38,807 nt of DNA, from positions 1-38,807 of the forward strand of contig CAAGME010000038.1 in assembly GCA_900770945.1 (NCBI GenBank), read 5' to 3'. The notes beneath the pieces are model-generated. The model saw only the letters and a list, made by a program, of their open reading frames with translations, did not search any database and had not been told where the DNA came from. Position 1 is the stretch's first letter. Every line of letters starts with the position of its first letter. This document shows, one piece after another, positions 1-6,798 of the stretch. The DNA comes from Clostridia bacterium. Its GTDB lineage: Bacteria; Bacillota; Clostridia; Christensenellales; Borkfalkiaceae. The position numbers were made by a program, and so were the translations under genes.

Positions 1-1913
1 GCAGAGTACGTTGCCGTGGAGGGATAATATACGTAAATATTATTATTCGCTCCTTCAGCCTTAGACCAAGACCCGATAGCGTTATTGCCGGCTTGAATAT
101 TCACTCTCGAAGTATCGCTTAAGTAAATGCTCACGCCGCTTTTGCTTCTATAGTCACAGGAAATACCTGTCTTATCACCCGTACCCGTATATGAGAGATT
201 GACTGTACCGTAAAATTTCGCTACGGATTTTCCTCCACCTATAAAGTGCATAACGTCGCCATTGTCGGTCGTTACGTTAAGGGTTGCGCCGGAAGAAACT
301 TCGATTGATGCGTTTTCGCCGACAGCCAACCGACCGTTAACGTTAAGGGTTGCGCCGGAAGAAACTTCCAAAGTTTTATTTGACTTGATTGCCAAATTAC
401 CGTTAGTAACCGTTAAAGTACCGCCTTTCACCATAATATCGCCCGTTGCATTCAAGGTTGCTAAAACCAAATCACCTTTTTCACTTGTTACAGTTACGTT
501 TTTAACGTTTATCTCTTTTTTATAGTCAAACTTAACGCCGTCAACAGTCAAATCGTTAATAGTGCCTGCTGCAGAGGCAGAAACAGTCAACGACCCTTTG
601 CCCGTAATTTTTACATTAGGCAAATTGCTTGAATTTAAGAGAGTCATGTTTGGAATAGTTATATTATTGTTATCGACAATTGTTAAAACGTACGTTCCGT
701 CAACGTATGCGCCCGTCATTTCATGTTTATGACGATTTTCAGCAACCCAATGTATCGTTACATTGTTATAATTTTGCCAATAGAAAGTAATAGTATCTGC
801 GGTTATTTCCTTTTCAATCACGATTTCGGAGTAAGTTTTGTGTGTAAAAGTAGCCGTGCCGCCTTGTCCGTTGTTGTATTTATATTCGGTTCCGTCCGCC
901 GCAACTTGTGCAAAGTTGTAGTTAGCGGCGTTAAGTACGGGAAGCGTAATTTCTTCGCCCTTGCCGTTTTTTGCAACGCCCGTTTCCGTATAGGTCGGGG
1001 CGGTCACGACAACGTAAGCTTCTTGATACGTTTTGAGTGCTTGCGCGCCCGCGCCGTAGCAATAAAGGGCTTTTGCAAGGGTTTTCATCGCTTCGTTCGC
1101 GCTGCTTAGCATACGCGCGGCGTAGTCGTTAATGGAATACAAAAGCGTTTGCGTTTTTTCGCCGTCCGTCAAAACAACGTTGTGCTGCTTGTCAAACTCA
1201 ACAGCATAAATACCGGTGAGCGTGTAGGTGTAAACGCCGTTTTCGCCCGCAACAAGCTCGTTTGTTACGTCCTTGCCGTCAACGCTTACTTTTGCCGTTT
1301 CGCTTGCTTTTTTGAAGCCGAAAGTAATCGCCGGGAGCGTGTCGAAAACAACGGTCGCGCTGTAAATTGTCGTATCGTCCGCAAACTTTGCGCCCAAGCT
1401 CATTTTGCTTTCGCCCTTATATTCCGTGCCGGGCGTTGCGGTAACCGCGTCGCCGAACTTAAAAGCCTTTGCCGCCTCTCCGTAATACACAAGGTCCTTT
1501 GCGACGGTCTTTTCCGCTTGCGCATATTCGCCGTTTATAATCTTGTTGAGGTATGTAAGTACACTGTAACCCGTGACCTTAGTTTCGCCGTTTACGGCAA
1601 TCGAAAACGTTTTGTCAACGTACTGCGGAGTGACTTTGTTATAGACAAAGAGCCACTTATCGCCGACCTTTTCGCCTTTTACGGTCGCATTGAGAGCCGT
1701 TGTTTCGCTTTCAAAAGTCGCGGTTGCCTCGGTAACGTCCGCGCCTAACGTAGCGTAATATTTAACGGCTATGCCGTCCGTTAAGGTTATCTGAACGCTG
1801 TCCGTTTCGGCAGCGTTCACCTGCATACCTACGGTAGGTATGATCGCCGCGCCGAGCGTCAACATAAACGCCACAACAAGCGCAACCAACAATTTGTTCT
1901 TTAAAGTTTTCAT
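1..1913 (-). CDS. Secreted repeat-rich surface protein, C-terminus off the window
   Basis: The frame is open from an ATG at 1911-1913 to the left edge, giving about 637 residues, so the protein is partial. A GGAG ribosome site (about 1921-1927) precedes the ATG. Residues 1-36 form a signal peptide (MKTLKNKLL, then a hydrophobic run ending VNAAE). Two related modules follow, each a beta-rich stretch closed by a helical segment (YYGEAAKAF near residue 145, CYGAGAQALKTY near 290). This type of domain is common in clostridial secreted proteins. The rest is Asn/Thr/Gly-rich with periodic hydrophobics, such as VKITGKGSLTV and two VSSGATLNV units, which suggests a beta-helix or carbohydrate-binding fold. 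It is probably exported and exposed on the cell surface. The substrate is unknown, and any anchor would lie outside the window. It sits 18 bases after the EDVITTS mini-gene and is probably co-transcribed with it. Confidence 0.8.
   Translation of the reverse strand, partial: MKTLKNKLLVALVVAFMLTLGAAIIPTVGMQVNAAETDSVQITLTDGIAVKYYATLGADVTEATATFESETTALNATVKGEKVGDKWLFVYNKVTPQYVDKTFSIAVNGETKVTGYSVLTYLNKIINGEYAQAEKTVAKDLVYYGEAAKAFKFGDAVTATPGTEYKGESKMSLGAKFADDTTIYSATVVFDTLPAITFGFKKASETAKVSVDGKDVTNELVAGENGVYTYTLTGIYAVEFDKQHNVVLTDGEKTQTLLYSINDYAARMLSSANEAMKTLAKALYCYGAGAQALKTYQEAYVVVTAPTYTETGVAKNGKGEEITLPVLNAANYNFAQVAADGTEYKYNNGQGGTATFTHKTYSEIVIEKEITADTITFYWQNYNNVTIHWVAENRHKHEMTGAYVDGTYVLTIVDNNNITIPNMTLLNSSNLPNVKITGKGSLTVSASAAGTINDLTVDGVKFDYKKEINVKNVTVTSEKGDLVLATLNATGDIMVKGGTLTVTNGNLAIKSNKTLEVSSGATLNVNGRLAVGENASIEVSSGATLNVTTDNGDVMHFIGGGKSVAKFYGTVNLSYTGTGDKTGISCDYRSKSGVSIYLSDTSRVNIQAGNNAIGSWSKAEGANNNIYVYYPSTATYS
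274..368 (-). repeat. Two 29-base direct repeats, 66-base period, inside the surface protein gene
   Basis: Bases 274-302 and 340-368 are identical over 29 positions. They encode the repeated motif VSSGATLNV. The 66-base period equals 22 codons, close to one turn of a beta-helix. Exact identity at synonymous positions suggests a recent duplication or gene conversion. Confidence 0.8.
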
Positions 1914-1931
1914 TTTTCGTTTCTCCTTTTT

Positions 1932-2084
1932 TTAGCCGAAATTTGTGTTTGCGCCTGCGTCTCCGCCGCCCAGTATGTCCGTTTCGCCCGGGAACGCGTT
2001 ATTGCCGACGCTTGTCGTGATAACGTCTTCCGTGCAAACCGAAACGAGTTTCGTTTCGCATTGAGTAAAAGCCTTCTTTTCCAT
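1932..2084 (-). CDS. Small EDVITTS-motif protein, unknown function
   Basis: This is a 50-residue protein starting MEKKAFTQ, with EDVITTS at residues 19-25 and a Gly/Asp/Asn-rich tail ending GANTNFG. From memory, short proteins of the form basic N-terminus, hydrophobic strand, (E/D)DVITTS, acidic-glycine tail recur in gut Clostridia, often beside secreted proteins. I know of no assigned function. I chose the ATG at 2082-2084 because GGAGGAAG lies upstream of it and because the family usually starts about 20 residues before the motif. The GGAGG-to-ATG spacing of 14 is long. The ATG at 2127-2129, with AAAGGG upstream and only about 12 bases after the predicted transcript start, gives a 65-residue form and is a real alternative. 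The gene lies 18 bases before the surface protein gene. Confidence 0.6.
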   Translation of the reverse strand: MEKKAFTQCETKLVSVCTEDVITTSVGNNAFPGETDILGGGDAGANTNFG

Positions 2085-2147
2085 TTGTTTTTTTACTTCC
2101 TCCAAAAAAGAATTTTTCAAAAAAAGCATTATTCGCCCTTTGCGCCA

Positions 2148-2176
2148 ATCTTAGCAGAGCCGCGAATTTTTGTCAA
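2148..2176 (-). promoter_or_regulatory. Sigma-70-type promoter for the mini-protein/surface-protein operon
   Basis: On the minus strand TTGACA (2171-2176) is separated by exactly 17 bases from TAAGAT (2148-2153). The transcript should start near 2141, just before the mini-gene. Confidence 0.7.
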
Positions 2177-2267
2177 TACCCATGTCGCAGATGGTCGTTT
2201 TCGTGACGAATTCGGTAACCTCAACGCGAAATTTGAAAGTTGAAAGGTGAAAATTGCAAGCGAAAAG

Positions 2268-2306
2268 AAAAAAGCGTTACCCCTCGTCAAAGTCGAAGAG
2301 TAACGC
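2268..2306 (-). terminator. Rho-independent terminator after the DUF4143-type ATPase gene
   Basis: GCGTTAC (2274-2280) pairs with GTAACGC (2300-2306), with further inner pairs. Read on the minus strand the stem is followed by TTTTTT (2268-2273). It closes the ATPase gene that ends at 2320. Confidence 0.75.
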
Positions 2307-2319
2307 ACGGTTAAAGATT

Positions 2320-3561
2320 TCAAATATATTCTACCGGCACGAGCCAACAGTTTTTGTTTATCGGTTGCAACTTGCCGCTCATGCACAACACTATGCCGGT
2401 AGCGACGTTATTCGAATGTTTTTTTAACACTTCAAAATGTTTGTCCGGTTTGCTCGGGCTTACGCCTTTTTTTATTTCGACGGGATAAAGCGTATCGCCT
2501 TCTACGTATACAAGGTCAATTTCCTTCTGTTCCTTATCACGATAATAATACAAGCGCATTCTCGGGTCAATGCCATGGCTTGTCAGATTTTTGATTATTT
2601 CACTCACGACAAACGTTTCGAAAATAGCTCCGCCCAAAGCCCCGACTTCCAGCGTTTCGGCATTAGGATATTTTGCCAGATAACTGCACAGCCCCGTATC
2701 CATAAAGTACAGCTTAGGGGATTTAATAATTCTGTTTGACAAATTCGAATAGTACGGCTGCAATAAATAAATTATCCCCGAAGCTTCTAATATGCTTATC
2801 CAATTTTTTGCCGTTTTTGAATCGATGCCGATGTCGCCCGCTATCGAATTATAATTCACTTCCTGCGCCGTTCTTACCGCTATATATTGCAAAAAATTAT
2901 AGAACTCGATTGTTCTGCCCACATTCAACAACTGCCTTACGTCACGCTCGATATAAGTGGTAACGTACGAAGAAAAATAATCGTTTCTGTCAACCTTTTC
3001 GGTAACTACGCTCGGCATACCGCCACTGTATATTCTCGCAAAAATCTGCTTCGTATCAAGCATTGTCGCAACGTCTTTCTTTTTCAATTCGTCAATGTTC
3101 GGGCTGAACACCGATGAAGCGTTATGCGTAATTTCGCTTAACGACAAGGAGTAAAGGCTTAAAACGCCTACTCTGCCGGCAAGCGATTCGCTTATGTTCT
3201 TCATAACGTTAAACTGCTGAGAACCCGTCAACCAAAACAACGCTCTTGTCGGCTCGTTGTTTTTCAACCTTTTCAAGCGTTCTTCGTCGACAATCATTTT
3301 GATGTACGGTAGCAAATCGGGCGCGTACTGAATTTCGTCAATCAACAAAGGATAAGAGTACTGCTCCAAAAAATACTTCGGGTCGCTCAACGCTAAGTTC
3401 CTTACGTCCATATCGTCCAATGTGACGTAATTCATGCCCTCGTCCTTTATCATTCTCAACATTGTGGACTTTCCCACTTGTCTGGCTCCCGTTATGACGA
3501 TTACCGGAAATTCTTCGGAAAGCTTCGTTATCGTTTGTTCAATGCTTCTCTTTATATACAT
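2320..3561 (-). CDS. AAA-family ATPase with DUF4143-type C-terminus
   Basis: The protein has 413 residues. The N-terminal P-loop ATPase domain shows Walker A GARQVGKS (25-32) and Walker B LLIDEIQ (72-78), the pattern of the AAA_14/DUF4143 family. The middle looks like a winged helix (SIAGDIGIDSKTAKNWI). The C-terminal domain contains KEIDLVYVEG followed by PVEIKKG, resembling a PD-(D/E)XK nuclease fold with acidic residues and an ExK. These ATPases are widespread in bacteria and archaea, are often mobile and strain-specific, and have no settled function. The gene stands alone with its own promoter (3592-3620) and terminator (2268-2306). A weak AAGG ribosome site precedes the ATG. The family call is firm; the role is unknown. 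Confidence 0.88.
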   Translation of the reverse strand: MYIKRSIEQTITKLSEEFPVIVITGARQVGKSTMLRMIKDEGMNYVTLDDMDVRNLALSDPKYFLEQYSYPLLIDEIQYAPDLLPYIKMIVDEERLKRLKNNEPTRALFWLTGSQQFNVMKNISESLAGRVGVLSLYSLSLSEITHNASSVFSPNIDELKKKDVATMLDTKQIFARIYSGGMPSVVTEKVDRNDYFSSYVTTYIERDVRQLLNVGRTIEFYNFLQYIAVRTAQEVNYNSIAGDIGIDSKTAKNWISILEASGIIYLLQPYYSNLSNRIIKSPKLYFMDTGLCSYLAKYPNAETLEVGALGGAIFETFVVSEIIKNLTSHGIDPRMRLYYYRDKEQKEIDLVYVEGDTLYPVEIKKGVSPSKPDKHFEVLKKHSNNVATGIVLCMSGKLQPINKNCWLVPVEYI

Positions 3562-3591
3562 AATTTCACGACCTTTTCGGAATACAATTCC

Positions 3592-3620
3592 ATTTTAGTC
3601 GAAAATTCGTCTTTTGTCAA
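3592..3620 (-). promoter_or_regulatory. Promoter of the DUF4143-type ATPase gene
   Basis: On the minus strand TTGACA (3615-3620), a 17-base spacer and TAAAAT (3592-3597) lie about 30 bases upstream of the ATG. Confidence 0.7.
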
Positions 3621-3708
3621 GTGTTTACGCAAAAAAAATTATGGATTCCATTCGCCATCTACTTAATATTTTTGCGGGAATAAATCGGTTTTCACTGCGT
3701 TAAACTCC

Positions 3709-5040
3709 CTACTTAAAAAAAACTATGCTCAGCCGGAAAATATTTTTGTCCGCGTCAACGCGCATAATTCCGCCGTAACGCAAAGCGATTTCGCGTATGC
3801 TTTTCAATCCGTAACCGTGGTACGCCGTGTCGCCCTTTGTCGTCACGGGCAGCCCGTCCTCCGTTTCGGGCTTGTCGCCGACAAAATAATTGTCTTCGCG
3901 GATAAACACCGTGCCTTGGCGGTTTTCGACCACAAAGTTAATGCAACGTTTTTCTTTGTCGGTTATTTTGTCAACGGCTTCCACCGCGTTGTCGAGAATG
4001 TTGCCGAGCAAAGCGTACAAATCGCCGTCCTTAACGGAATTGAGCAGTTTTCCGTCCACAATGCACGTAAAGTCTATCCCCTTTTCGCGGCACAGAATAC
4101 TCTTTTCCGTCAGAATAATATCGACCGTCTTGTTGCCCGTGGCGATTTCCGCGTCGTATAAAGAAATGAGCTTCTGCATTTCGTCGAGCGTGTCGTCGTC
4201 AACGCCGCGCGTAGTACCGAACCCGCGTATTTTGTGGCGGAAATCGTGGCATTTTATGTTGATTAAGTCTATCGTTTCCTTGCGAATTTTAAAATGCTTT
4301 TGCTGTTCGGCATAAAGCCGCGAAAGTATCTCCATTTCCTGTTCGATGTCCTTGCTTTTTATCATGCTCATCTGCAAGCACAAAAGCGCGGCACACAAAA
4401 GCACGCTGAGCAGACAATACAAAACTTCGATTAGTTTGCTCGGCTTTTCCGCGAACCTGAACACGTCCGAAATTATTACGTCCGCAATAAGCGCAAAGCC
4501 TATGAATCCTATGATAACCGGGCTTTTGAACGCAAGGTTGCCGTCTTTGCCCACGCGGTTTTTAAGCACGCTCTGCAACAAAACGTACGTGACAAAATAT
4601 ATCGAAGCGTAAATTACAAGGCTGAATGCCGTCATTCCGCCGATATTGCTTAAACTTATCTCCGTGTTTTCGTAAGCGAGCGATATAAAGGCTTGCGAGT
4701 CGAGCAACGTTACGTTGACGAGCGAAAAGAGCAAAAAAGCAATGTGCTGAACGGTATACGCCGCAATCGCGCAAAAAAGTATGTTTACGAACTTTACGTT
4801 AAAAGATATCGCAAGCCCGCCGACAGTCACGGCAAAAAACGCCATGAACATCAGCGACGACGAAAACCACGTGTTGACCGTGCCTGACGGATAAGCCACG
4901 GCTACCGCGTAACACATAACAAGCGCGAGCGGCGCAAGATAGCAAAACCCTTTCCGCTTCGGGTAGTGGAACGTAAGCATTACTTCGGCGAAAATAAGCT
5001 CCGTCATGAAAATAATTTTATAAACCGATAACCAACTCAA
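3709..5040 (-). CDS. GHKL sensor histidine kinase, AgrC/VirS-like
   Basis: The 443-residue protein has six or so N-terminal membrane helices (about residues 5-225) and a cytoplasmic kinase. The phospho-acceptor is probably His265 in KCHDFRHKIRGF. The N-box is LLGNILDNAVEA (344-355) and the G-box is HGYGLKSI (408-415), typical of the HATPase_c_5 kinases that partner LytTR regulators. The start is TTG (5038-5040), with GCGAGG seven bases upstream; an in-frame ATG at 5005-5007 is the alternative. It lies 21 bases after the response regulator gene and shares its promoter. Kinases of this type often sense peptides, but no agrB, agrD or peptide exporter is nearby, so the signal is unknown. Confidence 0.9.
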   Translation of the reverse strand: MSWLSVYKIIFMTELIFAEVMLTFHYPKRKGFCYLAPLALVMCYAVAVAYPSGTVNTWFSSSLMFMAFFAVTVGGLAISFNVKFVNILFCAIAAYTVQHIAFLLFSLVNVTLLDSQAFISLAYENTEISLSNIGGMTAFSLVIYASIYFVTYVLLQSVLKNRVGKDGNLAFKSPVIIGFIGFALIADVIISDVFRFAEKPSKLIEVLYCLLSVLLCAALLCLQMSMIKSKDIEQEMEILSRLYAEQQKHFKIRKETIDLINIKCHDFRHKIRGFGTTRGVDDDTLDEMQKLISLYDAEIATGNKTVDIILTEKSILCREKGIDFTCIVDGKLLNSVKDGDLYALLGNILDNAVEAVDKITDKEKRCINFVVENRQGTVFIREDNYFVGDKPETEDGLPVTTKGDTAYHGYGLKSIREIALRYGGIMRVDADKNIFRLSIVFFK

Positions 5041-5061
5041 TTTTTTGCCTCGCCTTTTCCC

Positions 5062-5802
5062 TTACTTTTTAATCTGCCCGAAGGAAATGTATTCCGCAAC
5101 CGCCGTCAAAAACTCGGCGCGCCGCCTCCTCGAAATTTTAACCGTTTCGCCGCCGACAAGGCAATCGTCCTTGTTTATCATCGTAACGTACTTTAAGTTT
5201 ACAAGATAACTTTGGTCGCACATGAAAAACCCGTACGGCTCAAACCTCTCGCATGCCGCTTTCATCGAGCTGTCGCGCACGGAATAATTCCCATGCGTCG
5301 TGTGGTAAACGATTTGATGATTGTATACTTCCACGAATTTCAGTTCCGACACCGTAAAAACCTTTTCGGCGAATCTGTCGCTATCGGCAACGCGAACGGT
5401 AACGATTATTTTTTGTCCCGCTTCGCCGCTCACCATTTTGACCGCCCTCTCGATTTTTAAAACGAAGTTATCGTAAGTTATCGGCTTAACCATAAAGTTG
5501 AACGCCTGAACTTCATAGCTTTCAAGCGCGTATTGAGAAAGATTTGTAACAAAAAACAAAAGAACCTCGCTGTCCTTTTCGCGAATGAGCTTTGCCGCCT
5601 GCATACCGTTCGTCCCGGGCATTTCGATGTCGAGAAAAATCATTTCGTAATCGCCCGCATTAAAGTTTTTCAAAAACTCGTCCGCAGTCGAAAAATATTC
5701 CGCTTCCATCGCGCAGCCCGCGTCAATTTTGTAACGAGAAAAGAACGACTTCAGCTCGTTGGCGCACGCCGCGTCGTCCTCTACGATTGCAACCTTTATC
5801 AT
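5062..5802 (-). CDS. LytTR-family response regulator, AgrA-like
   Basis: The 246-residue protein has an N-terminal receiver domain with the acidic pair EDD (8-10), phospho-acceptor Asp58 in FLDIEMPG and the conserved Lys in MVKPI (about 107). A C-terminal LytTR DNA-binding domain (about 145-240) contains FVEVYNHQIVYHTTHG and DQSYLVNLKYV. The domain binds direct repeats upstream of its targets in characterised members. The GGAGGG ribosome site is well placed. The gene is first in a two-gene operon with the GHKL kinase and has a consensus promoter. Targets cannot be read from this window. Confidence 0.92.
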   Translation of the reverse strand: MIKVAIVEDDAACANELKSFFSRYKIDAGCAMEAEYFSTADEFLKNFNAGDYEMIFLDIEMPGTNGMQAAKLIREKDSEVLLFFVTNLSQYALESYEVQAFNFMVKPITYDNFVLKIERAVKMVSGEAGQKIIVTVRVADSDRFAEKVFTVSELKFVEVYNHQIVYHTTHGNYSVRDSSMKAACERFEPYGFFMCDQSYLVNLKYVTMINKDDCLVGGETVKISRRRRAEFLTAVAEYISFGQIKK

Positions 5803-5844
5803 GCGTTTTCCCTCCGGTTTTTAAAAAACATTTAGCCTTTTTTT

Positions 5845-5873
5845 AATGTACCACATTTACTTTGCTTTGTCAA
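5845..5873 (-). promoter_or_regulatory. Promoter of the LytTR/GHKL operon
   Basis: On the minus strand TTGACA (5868-5873), a 17-base spacer and TACATT (5845-5850) lie upstream of the regulator gene. No clear LytTR direct-repeat site was recognised near it. Confidence 0.65.
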
Positions 5874-5975
5874 TACCTTTTTCGGATATTTTTTTCGATT
5901 GCCTTGCTCTTGCTTTTTCAGCCGTATTTCTTATGCAAATGTTTTTCGCTCTCGCTTCTTTCCGTTTTTAATCGT

Positions 5976-6003
5976 AAAAAAACAAGCCGAATCGTTCGGC
6001 TTG
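5976..6003 (-). terminator. Terminator after the acetyltransferase gene
   Basis: A perfect 9-base stem (CAAGCCGAA at 5983-5991 with its complement at 5995-6003) has a 3-base loop and is followed on the minus strand by a run of seven T. It ends the transcript of the gene finishing at 6066. Confidence 0.85.
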
Positions 6004-6065
6004 CATAAAAACTCTTCAAATTTAAGGGCGATAATCGACTTATAGCCCGACTTGTTGCAAAAAAC

Positions 6066-6593
6066 TCAGAAATCGAAAAGCGGCTCTTTTTTGTATATAC
6101 CGCTCCAGAACGCTCTGAATTCACCTTTTGTGCAGTTGCCGCCGTAAGAAAGAATTTCGTAGTCCTCACCCTCCCAGCGATAGGTTATTTCCGTATCCTT
6201 GAACCCGTTGCGCAAGTAGAATTCCTTCCTTTTCACTCTTTGCGCTTCGTTAGGTGCGTCGTCCTCTTCCATCTCGATATCCACAAGCACTCTCTTTCTC
6301 TTTTTAGCCTCGCACACGGCTTTTATAATCTTTGTACCGTAGCCCTCGTCGCGTAAATTTTCCGCCACGGCAAAGTAGATAACATGGCAAATCGAGTGAT
6401 AGTTTAGTAGGCATGTGAACCCCACAAACTTTTCTCCGTCAAAAAAGGCGTACACTTCGCCCACGTCCTGCCCCTTTTCCAAAAGATATTTTATCTCCTT
6501 TCTTTCGTTTTTCGGGAACGCCGAGTCGTAAAGCGTTTTTATCTTAGCATAAATCTCTTTGTCCTCTTCAAAAATTCTTTTCATCGTAAGCAT
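6066..6593 (-). CDS. GNAT-family N-acetyltransferase
   Basis: The start is the ATG at 6591-6593, with GGAG nine bases upstream, giving 175 residues (MLTMKRIFEED). The longer open frame back to 6677 only translates the leader repeats and has no ribosome site. The fold is indicated by VYAFFDGEKFVGFTCLL, then VIYFAVAENLRDEGYGTKI, where DEGYGTKI is the acetyl-CoA binding R/Q-x-x-G-x-G/A variant, and then FYLRNGFKDTEITY. It would transfer an acetyl group from acetyl-CoA to an amine; the substrate is unknown. The gene is monocistronic, with a promoter (6676-6704), a repeat-containing leader and its own terminator. Confidence 0.82.
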   Translation of the reverse strand: MLTMKRIFEEDKEIYAKIKTLYDSAFPKNERKEIKYLLEKGQDVGEVYAFFDGEKFVGFTCLLNYHSICHVIYFAVAENLRDEGYGTKIIKAVCEAKKRKRVLVDIEMEEDDAPNEAQRVKRKEFYLRNGFKDTEITYRWEGEDYEILSYGGNCTKGEFRAFWSGIYKKEPLFDF

Positions 6594-6605
6594 TTGTTTG
6601 TTCTC

Positions 6606-6671
6606 CGTTTTTCGCCGTTTCCCGGCAAAGCTTGTTTTTTCTTCGTTTTTCGCCGTTTCCCGGCAAAGCTT
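6606..6671 (-). repeat. Two 28-base hairpin repeats in the acetyltransferase leader
   Basis: Bases 6606-6633 and 6644-6671 are identical, with a 38-base period. On the minus strand each contains TTTGCCG-GGAAA-CGGCGAA, which can fold into a seven-pair hairpin with a GGAAA loop. The predicted transcript start is near 6669, so the two hairpins make up most of the untranslated leader. Confidence 0.75.
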
Positions 6672-6675
6672 ATCC

Positions 6676-6704
6676 ATTCTACCACATATCCCTTTCTAAA
6701 TCAA
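6676..6704 (-). promoter_or_regulatory. Promoter of the acetyltransferase gene
   Basis: On the minus strand TTGATT (6699-6704), a 17-base spacer and TAGAAT (6676-6681) sit directly upstream of the hairpin repeats. Confidence 0.6.
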
Positions 6705-6798
6705 GCGATACCGCGCCAAATGCCCACATTTTTTAAAATTTCCGTTTCGTCCCCGTCCTACCCCAAAAAACTATCCAAAAATTTCAATATATCCCGTT

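Noticed and set aside
723..1748. Long plus-strand open frames opposite the surface protein gene
   Set aside because: They are antisense shadows of a frame with a signal peptide and ribosome site. Their translations are Arg/Phe/Val-rich without motifs.
6594..6677. N-terminal extension of the acetyltransferase to 6677
   Set aside because: It translates the leader repeats, begins at the -10 box of the predicted promoter and lacks a ribosome site. The ATG at 6593 has GGAG at good spacing.
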